A stretch of DNA of 64,000 nucleotides from JAGGAG01 sp964638035 (lineage in GTDB: Bacteria > Gemmatimonadota > Gemmatimonadetes > Gemmatimonadales > GWC2-71-9). The stretch spans positions 1 to 64,000 of the forward strand of contig CAZWXD010000017.1 of assembly GCA_964638035.1 (NCBI GenBank). Reading direction: 5' to 3'. Each line of letters starts with the position of its first letter. The first letter of the stretch is position 1. Position numbers and translations under genes: made by a program. Below the pieces are notes generated by a model, which was not told the origin of the DNA, did not search any database, and saw only the letters and a program-made list of their open reading frames with translations. Shown one piece after another: positions 9,804 to 17,366 of the stretch.

Positions 9804-10742
9804 CTACCGCTCGATGTCAGCCCCGTCCATGACCAGCGCGGCGGCCAGCAGCGTACGCACCGCCCGGGCAAGGAATCCCGGGTCCACCCGCTCCACATCG
9901 TCAGTCGCGCGGTGGTAGTCGGGGTGGTCCTCCACGCCGAAGTAGAGGAACGGGATGCCACGGGCGTGAAAGGCGGCCTGGTCCGACTGGTTGGTCCAGT
10001 CGTCGCCGCCGCGCGATCCCTTGTCGTGCCCCAGCATGAGCTTCACCTGGGCCGCACACGCGGCCTGGTCCACCAGTGCCGTGAGGGACGGGTAGTGCGC
10101 GGGCCCCACGACGTACAGATCACCCCGGTCCCCGCGCGCCACCATGTCGAAGTTGAGGTTGAGGCGCATGTCGCTGAGCGGCACGGGCGGCGCGGCCACG
10201 AACGCCCTCGCGCCCAGCAATCCCGCTTCCTCGCCATCCAGCGCCACGAAGACCAGGCGGTGCCGTGGCGGGTGGTCACGAAACCAGCGCGCAAGGGCCA
10301 GCAGGGCCGCAGTGCCCGACGCGTTGTCATCCGCCCCGTTGTAGATCGTGCCGTCGCGGATCCCGAGGTGGTCGTAGTGCGCGGAGATCACGATGGTGCC
10401 TCGCCCTGGCTCGGTGCCCACCACGACGCCGATCACGTTGGCACCCGGCGTGCCGCCCTTCGACCCCGGCACCGGTTGCAGCCGGCCTCCCGGGGCGGTG
10501 TCGAGCCCCATCTCGTCAAGGCGCCGCACGAGGTACGCCCGTGCACGCGCGCCACCCGGCGTCCCGAACCCCCGGCCCTCCATCGAGTCGGCGGCGAGCG
10601 TGCCAAGGTCGCGCAGGAGTTGGGTGGAATCGATCGCCGGGGCCGCGACATGTCCCGTGCGGCAGGTTGCTGGCGTGCCCTGCGCCTGCAGCGCCGGCAG
10701 CGGCAGTACGGCAAGACACAGCGTGAACGCCGCGCACCTCAT
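9804..10742 (-). CDS. M28-family zinc peptidase, secreted
   Basis: A 312-residue peptidase with a signal peptide (MRCAAFTLCLAVLPLPALQAQG). The ligands of the two-zinc M28 site are visible in order: SAHYDHLG (His, Asp), YNGADDNASG (bridging Asp), ALDGEEAGLLGA (catalytic Glu plus Glu ligand), NFDMV (Asp) and a late His in VEDHPDYH. The family contains aminopeptidases and glutaminyl cyclases; an aminopeptidase role is most likely. The start at 10742 overlaps the stop of the upstream lipoprotein gene (ATGA) and yields a clean signal peptide; the longer open frame upstream is only a shadow. Confidence 0.9.
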   Translation of the reverse strand: MRCAAFTLCLAVLPLPALQAQGTPATCRTGHVAAPAIDSTQLLRDLGTLAADSMEGRGFGTPGGARARAYLVRRLDEMGLDTAPGGRLQPVPGSKGGTPGANVIGVVVGTEPGRGTIVISAHYDHLGIRDGTIYNGADDNASGTAALLALARWFRDHPPRHRLVFVALDGEEAGLLGARAFVAAPPVPLSDMRLNLNFDMVARGDRGDLYVVGPAHYPSLTALVDQAACAAQVKLMLGHDKGSRGGDDWTNQSDQAAFHARGIPFLYFGVEDHPDYHRATDDVERVDPGFLARAVRTLLAAALVMDGADIER

Positions 10743-11317
10743 GGCCGCCCCTCCACCGCCTGGTGCGACTGGTGCATCCCGGCTCCCCCGTGCTCGTGCC
10801 CTTCGGCCCGGTGCTCGCGTCGCTGGAACGCGAGGAACTCCGCCACCGCTGCTGCGGCCGCGCTGTCGGTCGTCACGATGCGCACCGCTGCCCCGCCCGG
10901 GACGTCGGTCGCCGTGTAGGTAATGGCGCCCCGCCGGTCGCGCATCGTGCCGGTTCCCGGCACCTCCGTGGCATGCACCTGCAAGGGAGCCGAGAAGTCC
11001 CCGGCAGCGAACGCCGTGGCCACCTCCCGCATGTGCTGCCTGATCGTCGCCACCTCCACGGTGCCACCTCCACTCGTATCCGGCCACACGAGGACGATCC
11101 TCCCGCCATCGGGAAGGGTCTCGAAGACATGCTGCGCCTGCGACTGGTCCACCCCCATCACGTGCTCCCCGCGGGCCTGCACCTGCGCCATGGCGCTGTC
11201 GGTGATCGGCCCGCCGCCCGTCGTGCCCCCGGCACGCCCGGCACACGCGGCGCACACCGCCAGGGCGGCCGGCAGGACACGGCGCCGCAGCCTCGCGGCG
11301 GTCCATGGCCCGGTCAC
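10739..11317 (-). CDS. Lipoprotein of unknown function, His-rich C-terminus
   Basis: A 192-residue protein with an arginine-rich start and a lipobox-like AVCAAC, so probably lipid-anchored. The mature part has a compact domain (HVFETLPDGGRIVL through AVAEFLAFQRREH) with the conserved-looking VPGTGTM turn, then a short His-rich tail. I have seen this type of domain under inconsistent database names and do not assign an activity. GTG start overlaps the YbaY-like stop, and its own stop overlaps the M28 peptidase start, so the three genes form one translationally coupled unit. A metal-binding role for the tail is only a guess. Confidence 0.7.
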   Translation of the reverse strand: MTGPWTAARLRRRVLPAALAVCAACAGRAGGTTGGGPITDSAMAQVQARGEHVMGVDQSQAQHVFETLPDGGRIVLVWPDTSGGGTVEVATIRQHMREVATAFAAGDFSAPLQVHATEVPGTGTMRDRRGAITYTATDVPGGAAVRIVTTDSAAAAAVAEFLAFQRREHRAEGHEHGGAGMHQSHQAVEGRP

Positions 11318-11766
11318 GGCACCCCCTTCACCAGCACCTCAACGCTGTCGCGCGGCGCGCCCCGGGTCAGGACCGGGTACTGCTCCATGTTGACGAACCG
11401 CAGCTTGCCGTCATCCTCGATGCGAGCCTGCAGCACGTACGTGTGCGTGCTGTCGATGGCGGCCGGGTCGTACCGGAGCGAGAACGCCGCCGGCACCGCC
11501 ACGGGCGAGACCTCCTGCTCGGCCAGCACCATCGCCGCCACGTCCTGCCGGGACACGTCGGTGAGCCGCACCGTCAGCATCACACCGGGTGGAAGCACGA
11601 CCCGCTCACGGTAGGTCACCGCGCCCGACAGGATCGCGCTTCGCGCCGCGGACGCTGTGTCCGATCCCGCGGGTGTGCTTGCCTTGCCAGCCCCTGTTCG
11701 TCCGGTGCAGCCCGCGACCAGCACGAGCGCCGCCCCGAGCCATCCCCCTGCAGCACGAACCATCAT
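11314..11766 (-). CDS. YbaY/YscW-like beta-barrel lipoprotein
   Basis: A 150-residue lipoprotein: signal MMVRAAGGWLGAALVLVAGC with lipobox LVAGC, a Ser/Thr/Ala spacer, then a domain of the YbaY / type III secretion lipoprotein chaperone (YscW) family. The diagnostic pattern is LSGAVTYRERVVLPPG, VRLTDVSRQD, then YDPAAIDSTHTYVLQARIEDDGKL. The family is widespread outside secretion systems and has no agreed function. ATG 11766 is chosen because GGGAG lies 6 bases upstream; the longer frame to 11823 lacks a signal peptide at its start. It heads the operon with the unknown lipoprotein and the M28 peptidase. Confidence 0.82.
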   Translation of the reverse strand: MMVRAAGGWLGAALVLVAGCTGRTGAGKASTPAGSDTASAARSAILSGAVTYRERVVLPPGVMLTVRLTDVSRQDVAAMVLAEQEVSPVAVPAAFSLRYDPAAIDSTHTYVLQARIEDDGKLRFVNMEQYPVLTRGAPRDSVEVLVKGVP

Positions 11767-11857
11767 CCTGGGCTCCCGTCCATGTCGCCACGCGACGGTA
11801 GATTGCGCATCCAACGTGAGCACCTGAGTCTAACCATTCGCTGTACCGGGAGGCCCC

Positions 11858-13456
11858 ATGCTGGCGACGTTGCTGACCCTGCTCACGATACCGGCCCTGC
11901 CCGATACGGTGCCGCTGTACACCGACCTCGGGAATCACCACATGCCCGTCAGCACCGGGGTCCCGATGGCCCAGGCCTACTTCGACCAGGGGATCCGGCT
12001 CACCTACGGCTTCAACCATGGCGAGGCGGTTCGTGCCTTCCAGGAGGCCGCGCGGCTCGATCCCGGCTGTGCCATGTGCTGGTGGGGCGTGGCACTGGCA
12101 CACGGACCCCACGTGAACGGCGGGATGGACTCGGCGGCATCGGCCTCGGCCTGGGAGGCCCTGGGGCAGGCACGCGTTGCCGCGGCACACGCGACGCCCC
12201 GGGAACAGGCTTACGTGGAGGCCCTGGCTGCACGGTACGCTGCCAGTGCACCGGCCAACCGCGCCCCGCTCGACTCGGCGTATGCGCGGGCCATGGCATC
12301 GGTGGTGGCGCGGTTCCCGGCCGACCTCGACGCTGCGACGCTCTACGCCGAGGCGCTCATGGACCTTGCCCCGTGGAACTACTGGAATGCCGATGGCACG
12401 CCGCGCCCGGGCACCGAGGTCATCGTGGACCAGCTCGAGCGCGTGATCGCCGCTGCACCGGAGCACCCGGGGGCGTGCCACTACTACATCCATGCCGTCG
12501 AGGCCGTGGATGCGGTGAAGGCGGTGCCATGCGCCGAGCGCCTCGCGGCCCTCATGCCTGGTGCGGGCCACATGGTGCACATGCCGGGGCACGTGTACAT
12601 CCGGGTGGGGCGGTGGAACGATGCCATCCGCGCGAACGAGCACGCCGTGCATGCGGACGAGCACTACATCCAGGCGGAGCACCCGCAGGGCCTCTACCCG
12701 GTGGGCTACTATCCGCACAACTACCACTTCCTCGCCTTTGCGGCGACGATGGCCGGGCGCAGTGCGCTCGCCACCGAGAGCGCCCGGAAGCTCCGGGAGA
12801 CGACGCCACCCGACGTGGCACGTGCGGCCCCGCCAGTCGAGCCCTTCGTGCCCTACATCTTCCTCACCCTGGTGAGCTTTGGCCGCTGGGACGACGTGCT
12901 GCGTGAGCCGGTGCCGCCACAGGACCTCACCTACTCGTATGCCCTGGCGCAGTACGCGCGTGGCGTGGCGTTCGCGGCAACTGGTCGTGAGGCCGAGGCG
13001 CGCCAGGCGCTCGCCAACCTGCGATCGGCGGCGGCGACCACCAACCAGGCCTACGTTGCCGCGGGCTGGACCTCACCCGCGGCCGTGCTGGCAATCGCAG
13101 GGCAGGCACTGGAGGGCGAGATTGCGCTCCGCACGGGCGACTATCCACTGGCCGTGGTGCGGTTCACCGAGGCGGCACGCCTGGAGGACGCGCTCCAGTA
13201 CATCGAGCCGCCCGACTGGTACTACCCCATCAGGCACTCGCTCGGGCGGGCCTTGCTGGCGGCGGGCCGGCCCGCCGATGCGGAACGTGTATACCGCGAG
13301 GACCTCAAGCGGTTCCCCGCCAACGGCTGGTCGCTGTTCGGGTTGGAGCAGGCGCTTCGGCTCCAGGGGAAGGGGGCCGAGGCTGGCCAGGTGGCCACCG
13401 AGTTCGGGCAGGCGTGGGCGGAGGCCGATGTCACGCTCCCTGCGTCGCGCTTCTGA
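11858..13456 (+). CDS. TPR protein, exported, unknown function
   Basis: A 532-residue tetratricopeptide protein with a short hydrophobic N-terminus that probably exports it. The first TPR-like unit is YFDQGIRLTYGFNHGEAVRAFQEAARLDPGCAMCWWG. Other units follow through the length, ending with the RPADAERVYREDLKRFPANGWSLFGLEQALRLQG block. The middle is unusually rich in His, Tyr and Trp (HPGACHYYIHAVEA, MPGHVYIRVGRW, YYPHNYHFL), which is not needed for TPR packing and hints at metal or ligand binding. GGGAGG lies 5 bases before the ATG. No partner is obvious. Confidence 0.8.
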   Translation: MLATLLTLLTIPALPDTVPLYTDLGNHHMPVSTGVPMAQAYFDQGIRLTYGFNHGEAVRAFQEAARLDPGCAMCWWGVALAHGPHVNGGMDSAASASAWEALGQARVAAAHATPREQAYVEALAARYAASAPANRAPLDSAYARAMASVVARFPADLDAATLYAEALMDLAPWNYWNADGTPRPGTEVIVDQLERVIAAAPEHPGACHYYIHAVEAVDAVKAVPCAERLAALMPGAGHMVHMPGHVYIRVGRWNDAIRANEHAVHADEHYIQAEHPQGLYPVGYYPHNYHFLAFAATMAGRSALATESARKLRETTPPDVARAAPPVEPFVPYIFLTLVSFGRWDDVLREPVPPQDLTYSYALAQYARGVAFAATGREAEARQALANLRSAAATTNQAYVAAGWTSPAAVLAIAGQALEGEIALRTGDYPLAVVRFTEAARLEDALQYIEPPDWYYPIRHSLGRALLAAGRPADAERVYREDLKRFPANGWSLFGLEQALRLQGKGAEAGQVATEFGQAWAEADVTLPASRF

Positions 13457-13468
13457 CCCCGGGCCGGC

Positions 13469-13474
13469 TATCTT
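13469..13474 (+). promoter_or_regulatory. Putative -10 box (TATCTT) for leaderless EEP gene
   Basis: TATCTT followed by 6 bases (CCTGGC) and then ATG 13481. There is no ribosome-binding site between them, so transcription would start at or next to the start codon. Confidence 0.5.
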
Positions 13475-13480
13475 CCTGGC

Positions 13481-14329
13481 ATGAAGGGGATCGCGACGGT
13501 GCTGGCGGCCCTGCTCGTCACGGGCTGTGCCAACGGCATCAACTATACGAGTGCCGTGGGCCCGCGCTACGCCAGCGCCTCCCTCGACGCGCCTCCCACG
13601 CAGGGGCGAGCGGGGTCGGTGCGCGCGGGAGCGGTGCCCGATTCATTCCACGTCGTCAGCTTCAATGCGGCCTATTCCGCCCACGTGGACTCGATCGTCG
13701 CGCTCATCCTGGGCGAACCGAACCTCCGCTCGGCCGACGTGATCGTGCTGCAGGAGATGAATGACGCTGCGGCGGCGGCGATCGCAGCCGCCGTCGGCAT
13801 GCGCTACGTGTACTACCCGGCCATCTACCATCCGGTCCCGAGGCACAACTTCGGCAACGCCATCCTCACCCGCTGGCCCGTGGTGGATGACGGCAAGCTC
13901 ATCCTTCCGCACCTGTCCTGGAGCCGCCGGGCCCAGCGCGCACTCGTCATGGCGACCTTGCAGGTGGGGCCCGAGCAGGTGCACGTCTTCGCGGTGCACC
14001 TCTCGACGCCGCTCGAGATCTGGTACGACGGGCAGCGGGACCAGGCGCTCGCCGTGCTGGATGAGGCCGACGACTACCAGCACGCCATCGTCGCGGGCGA
14101 CTTCAACAGCCACGGCATCGGGAAGCTCTTCGAGAAGGCTGGCTTCACCTGGGCCACGCGCGACGTGGGGGACACCCACCGCTTCTTCTCGGTCGACCAC
14201 GTCCTGGCGCGTGGCTTTGTGTCGCTCGCTGCGGGAAAGGTGGAGGATACGAGGGGGGCGAGCGACCACAAGCCGGTGTGGGGGGTGTTCGCGTTCGCGA
14301 ACCCCGCGCCGGCCATCGCGAGCCACTGA
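13481..14329 (+). CDS. Endonuclease/exonuclease/phosphatase (EEP) family lipoprotein
   Basis: A 282-residue protein with lipoprotein signal MKGIATVLAALLVTGC, so the catalytic domain is outside the cytoplasm. EEP-fold motifs are present in order: VVSFNAA, VIVLQEM (metal-binding Glu), GNAILTRWP, GDFNSH (Asp/Asn) and SDHKPV (catalytic Asp-His). These fit a Mg-dependent phosphodiesterase or phosphatase. Extracellular DNA, a phospholipid or a nucleotide are all possible substrates. It is probably its own transcription unit: a leaderless-type promoter lies in front and a strong terminator behind. Confidence 0.87.
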   Translation: MKGIATVLAALLVTGCANGINYTSAVGPRYASASLDAPPTQGRAGSVRAGAVPDSFHVVSFNAAYSAHVDSIVALILGEPNLRSADVIVLQEMNDAAAAAIAAAVGMRYVYYPAIYHPVPRHNFGNAILTRWPVVDDGKLILPHLSWSRRAQRALVMATLQVGPEQVHVFAVHLSTPLEIWYDGQRDQALAVLDEADDYQHAIVAGDFNSHGIGKLFEKAGFTWATRDVGDTHRFFSVDHVLARGFVSLAAGKVEDTRGASDHKPVWGVFAFANPAPAIASH

Positions 14330-14335
14330 GCACAA

Positions 14336-14360
14336 AGCCCGGCCACTTGGTGGCCGGGCT
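14336..14360. terminator. Bidirectional intrinsic terminator
   Basis: A perfect 11-bp stem AGCCCGGCCAC / GTGGCCGGGCT with a 3-base TTG loop lies between two convergent genes (EEP on plus, aquaporin on minus). A-rich bases precede it and T-rich bases follow, so it can serve both directions. Confidence 0.85.
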
Positions 14361-14387
14361 TCATTGTCCTGCTCCGCGCGGGTTGGT

Positions 14388-15023
14388 TCAGGTCCCTTCC
14401 TGCATCCCGAACACCACGGTGGCCAGCGCGCCACCCAGCAGCGGGCCCACCAGGTAGATCCACAGGTTGCCCCACGACCCACCACCCAGCAGGGCGTTGG
14501 CCACGATGGGGCCAATGCCGACCGCAGGATTGAACGCGCCGCCCGAGATCCCGCCACCCGCCGCCACGCCCACCGTGATGGTGAGGCCAATGGCGAGGCC
14601 GTAGTACGAGTTCCCCTTGGTCCGGTCGCTGCAGGCCACGTTCAGCACCGTGAGGCACAGCGCGAACGTGAAGAGCGCCTCCACCAGCAGGGCCCCGAAG
14701 GTGCTGATGCCGTCCCCCGGCGCCGGCGCGAAGGTCTTGCCGAGCACCGCATAGGCCACGAACGCCGCGACAATGGCGCCCGCCGACTGGGCGATGACGT
14801 ACGGGGCGAAGTCCGCAGCCGGCATCTTCTTCCGGAGCAACACGGCGAGCGAGACGGCGGGGTTGTAGTGCCCGCCTGAGACATGGCCACCCATGTACAC
14901 CATGACCATCAGGATCAGGCCGATCGCCATGGCCGGGGCCAGCATCGAGCTGCCGAGCACCATGAAGCAGATGGTGAGCACCAGGAAGAAGGTCCCGATG
15001 AACTCCGTGACGTACTTGGCCAC
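14388..15023 (-). CDS. Aquaporin / MIP-family channel, atypical second NPA motif
   Basis: A 211-residue six-helix channel of the major intrinsic protein family. The two half-helix NPA motifs are GGHYNPAV (residues 54-56) and GGAFNPAV in the second half. Normally the second NPA is followed by Arg, which forms the selectivity filter; here it is Val, so the pore should be wider or differently selective than a standard water channel. GTG 15023 is chosen because GGAGGG lies just upstream and helix 1 then starts at once; the frame to 15083 would add a hydrophilic tail overlapping the upstream gene. Substrate unknown. Confidence 0.88.
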   Translation of the reverse strand: MAKYVTEFIGTFFLVLTICFMVLGSSMLAPAMAIGLILMVMVYMGGHVSGGHYNPAVSLAVLLRKKMPAADFAPYVIAQSAGAIVAAFVAYAVLGKTFAPAPGDGISTFGALLVEALFTFALCLTVLNVACSDRTKGNSYYGLAIGLTITVGVAAGGGISGGAFNPAVGIGPIVANALLGGGSWGNLWIYLVGPLLGGALATVVFGMQEGT

Positions 15024-15061
15024 ATTCCCTCCGGTTTGGGGTCCAGGCGTCCAGTACTTCG

Positions 15062-15454
15062 CTATCGGTAGAAATCCACCCACTGCAGGGCCAGCCGGTT
15101 GCTGCCCTGAAGCAGTTCTGGCGGCACCGTCACCTCATACCACCCACTGGGCGGGGGCCCGTGGCTGCTGGGCACGCTGTGCCGCACCGTATCGGCGCCG
15201 GCCACCAGCTCGAGTCCCTCGAGCCCTGCAAGGTGCAGCCTGAGCACCAGGTGCTGCGGCCACCTGGCCCCGCCTCGCTCGAGCGTGGCGCGACCGATGC
15301 CCGCTGTGCTCCGCACCTCCACCCGGACCGTGTCCGGCAGCTCCACCACGAGCAACCGGGCATCGGTGTCCTGCTCCACCACGACTGGCGGCGCAGGCCT
15401 GCGGGAGCACCCGGCAACCGCCAGCAGCATCAGCGCGACCGCCGGCCAGCCCAC
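15062..15454 (-). CDS. Small lipoprotein, unknown
   Basis: A 130-residue protein with signal MGWPAVALMLLAVAGC (lipobox AVAGC) and a mature beta-rich domain ending in VPPELLQGSNRLALQWVDFYR, which reads like a beta-sandwich edge. No family is recognised. GTG 15454 overlaps the end of the alkyltransferase-like gene by 25 bases. The alternative ATG 15430 would leave a signal peptide too short to work. It sits between a repair-type gene and an aquaporin, with no functional hint. Confidence 0.6.
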   Translation of the reverse strand: MGWPAVALMLLAVAGCSRRPAPPVVVEQDTDARLLVVELPDTVRVEVRSTAGIGRATLERGGARWPQHLVLRLHLAGLEGLELVAGADTVRHSVPSSHGPPPSGWYEVTVPPELLQGSNRLALQWVDFYR

Positions 15455-15774
15455 CGATACCTCGCGAGCACCACCCGGCCACGCAGGTCGAACCCCACGC
15501 CTTCCCGGTCGAGCCGGAGGCGCTGCTCCACGTCGGCGCCGGGTTCCCGCCGGAGGCTCACACCGCCCGAAGCATTCACCACCCGGTGCCAGGGCACGAC
15601 CGTGCCGATGGGCAGGGCGTGCAATGCATACCCCACCTGCCTCGCATGGCCAGGAAGCCCGGCCAGCTCCGCCACCTGTCCGTAGGTCGCAACCCGCCCG
15701 GCGGGAATTCGTGAGACCACCCGGTAGATGCGTTCATATGTTCCGGAACCAGTCCGCGAGCCAGGGGTGCTCAC
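15430..15774 (-). CDS. Alkyltransferase-like (ATL) DNA-repair protein
   Basis: A 114-residue protein homologous to the C-terminal DNA-binding domain of O6-alkylguanine-DNA alkyltransferase: IPAGRVATYGQVAELAG (recognition helix with the Arg finger) and GYALHALP. The catalytic PCHR is replaced by PWHR (VPWHRVVN), the hallmark of ATL proteins. These cannot transfer the alkyl group; they bind O6-alkylguanine and hand it to nucleotide excision repair. The start is uncertain: GTG 15774 gives a compact protein but has no good ribosome-binding site. The longer open frame beyond it is antisense-like noise. Confidence 0.85.
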   Translation of the reverse strand: MSTPGSRTGSGTYERIYRVVSRIPAGRVATYGQVAELAGLPGHARQVGYALHALPIGTVVPWHRVVNASGGVSLRREPGADVEQRLRLDREGVGFDLRGRVVLARYRWAGRRSR

Positions 15775-15794
15775 TCGCGATGCACGGCCGGGGC

Positions 15795-16211
15795 TCAGCC
15801 AGCCTTGCGTGCCTTCTTGCCGGCCTCGCCCCGCGGCCGGAACCGGAGCGCCGACCAGGCATCGTTCACCGCCACCTGCGATGCCGCCTCGAACCCCGAC
15901 TTCGTCACGAGGTCCCAGCCCTTGTCGCGGTTGATGTCGGTCTCCAGCCCTCCACCCTGCCTGGGGTAGGAGATCCAGAGGATGCCGGTGGGCTTCACGG
16001 CCTTGAGCGTGGACGGGCCCAGCTGGCCCAGCTCGGCCTGGTTGTTCACGAAGAGGTGCACGAAGTCGTACTGCCCCGACGGCTTGGTGTTGACCGTGAT
16101 GTCGGGAGGCAGCGGGCCAAGGAGGGTGCGGTACCCCTTGGGCGCATTGAGGATGAGGGCGCGGAGCTGCCCCTTGAGGCCAAGCTTCTCGGTCAGAGGA
16201 CGATCCGTCAT
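15795..16211 (-). CDS. DUF3052-like protein
   Basis: A 138-residue cytosolic protein: KLGLKGQLRALILNAPKGY, LGPLPPDITV, YDFVHLFVNNQAEL and GILWISYPR, then a C-terminal WSALRFRPR. This pattern matches my memory of small proteins annotated DUF3052, which look like degenerate SAM-methyltransferase-type Rossmann folds. I see no catalytic residues to name. The C-terminus is Lys-rich. It stands 20 bases upstream of the ATL gene on the same strand. Confidence 0.7.
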   Translation of the reverse strand: MTDRPLTEKLGLKGQLRALILNAPKGYRTLLGPLPPDITVNTKPSGQYDFVHLFVNNQAELGQLGPSTLKAVKPTGILWISYPRQGGGLETDINRDKGWDLVTKSGFEAASQVAVNDAWSALRFRPRGEAGKKARKAG

Positions 16212-16267
16212 GGGGGCGCAAGACTCCTGGGGGCGGGAAAGCCCGTAAGTTGCCTCTTTTTCGTCCT

Positions 16268-16858
16268 TTACGCTACCCTGCCCCGATCACTGGCCCCCGG
16301 CCGGGACGCCCGGAACGGACAACCGGTCAGGTGATCGTTCACGAGTCCGGTGGCCTGCATGAAGGCGTACACGATGGTGGTCCCCACGAAGCGGAACCCG
16401 CGCGACACAAGCGCCTTGCTGAGCGCCGCCGACTCCGCCGTGCTGGCCGGTACGTCTGCCAGCCTTCGCCAGCTGTTGATCCTGGGCTTTCCCCCCACGA
16501 ACGGCCATACCCAGGCATCGAAGCTCCCGAACTCCTCCTGGATGGCCACGAATGCCCGCGCATTCGTCACCGACGACTCCACCTTGAGCCGGTTCCGCAC
16601 GATCCCCGGGTCCCTGAGGAGCCGCGCCCGGTCCCGCGCCGAGTAGCGCGCCACGCGCGCCGGGTCGAAGGCGGCGTACACCTCACGGTAGCGCGGGCGC
16701 TTGCGGAGGATCGTCTCCCAGCTGAGCCCCGCCTGCGCCCCCTCGAGGAGCAGGAACTCGAAGAACACCCGGTCGTCGTGCACCGGCCGGCCCCACTCGG
16801 TGTCATGGTACGCGATGCCCAACTCGGTGGTGGCCCAGCCGCAGCGCGCACCCGTCAC
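16268..16858 (-). CDS. tag: DNA-3-methyladenine glycosylase I
   Basis: This 196-residue enzyme excises 3-methyladenine from alkylated DNA and starts base-excision repair. Tag-family markers are RCGWA at the N-terminus, YHDTEWG, EGAQAGLSW and the C-terminal DHLTGCPFR. The Cys and His of the N-terminal RCGW and YH segments and the His and Cys of DHLTGC form the zinc site typical of Tag. GTG 16858 overlaps the DinB stop (GTGA), so the two are co-translated. The C-terminus after CPFR is a short disordered tail. Confidence 0.95.
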   Translation of the reverse strand: MTGARCGWATTELGIAYHDTEWGRPVHDDRVFFEFLLLEGAQAGLSWETILRKRPRYREVYAAFDPARVARYSARDRARLLRDPGIVRNRLKVESSVTNARAFVAIQEEFGSFDAWVWPFVGGKPRINSWRRLADVPASTAESAALSKALVSRGFRFVGTTIVYAFMQATGLVNDHLTGCPFRASRPGASDRGRVA

Positions 16859-17322
16859 TCGCGTGATCCGCTCACGATGCGCCGGTGGTAGTTCACCTGC
16901 CCGAGGTGATACGCCAGGTGCGCCGCCAGCAGCACGAGCTGGTCCCCCGTGCTCCGGGCCACCCCGCCAACCTTCTCGGGGAACTCGCCGGCGAGCGCCT
17001 CGTCCGGCAGGCGGCTGAGTGCCACACCCACCTCGCGCTCCGCGGCCACCAGGCCCTCGATCAACTCGGCGCGGCTGCGGTCACGCCGGCCAAACTCCGC
17101 CGGGCGGTCACGCACGTAGCCGCTCCCGCCGAGCAGCCCGCCCACGTAGTGGCGCAGGTTGCCGGTGCAGTGCGCGGCCAGCACGCCGCCCGGGTTGGCA
17201 ATCCCCGGCAGGTCCCGCCACAGGCTCGCCTCATCGGGGTACTGCTCCACCTCGGCGCGGAGCCGCTCGAGGTCGCGGGTGATGACCTGCAGGACGGATT
17301 GGGTGAGCGGTGACGTCGACAT
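16855..17322 (-). CDS. DinB-fold protein (DUF1572-like)
   Basis: A 155-residue DinB-superfamily protein with the helix-bundle metal-site histidines in CTGNLRHYVGG (about residue 58) and LAYHLGQVNYHRR at the C-terminus. It is translationally coupled to tag, which hints at a role in alkylation or electrophile stress. Thiol-dependent S-transferase activity is a possibility from the family, not proven here. It lies divergent from the ATP-grasp gene, 44 bases apart. Confidence 0.87.
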   Translation of the reverse strand: MSTSPLTQSVLQVITRDLERLRAEVEQYPDEASLWRDLPGIANPGGVLAAHCTGNLRHYVGGLLGGSGYVRDRPAEFGRRDRSRAELIEGLVAAEREVGVALSRLPDEALAGEFPEKVGGVARSTGDQLVLLAAHLAYHLGQVNYHRRIVSGSRE

Positions 17323-17355
17323 GTTGCCGCCTTGACCGGGGGCCGGGTGTGGCCC

Positions 17356-17361
17356 TAGCGT
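17356..17361 (+). promoter_or_regulatory. Putative -10 box (TAGCGT) before ATP-grasp gene
   Basis: TAGCGT followed by 5 bases and ATG 17367, without a ribosome-binding site. It is the weakest member of the TANNNT set because it has G at position 5. Confidence 0.35.
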
Positions 17362-17366
17362 CGGGT

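Noticed and set aside
15775..16221. N-terminal extension of the ATL protein
   Set aside because: The frame runs antisense-like over the DUF3052 gene in another phase, with no recognisable domain.
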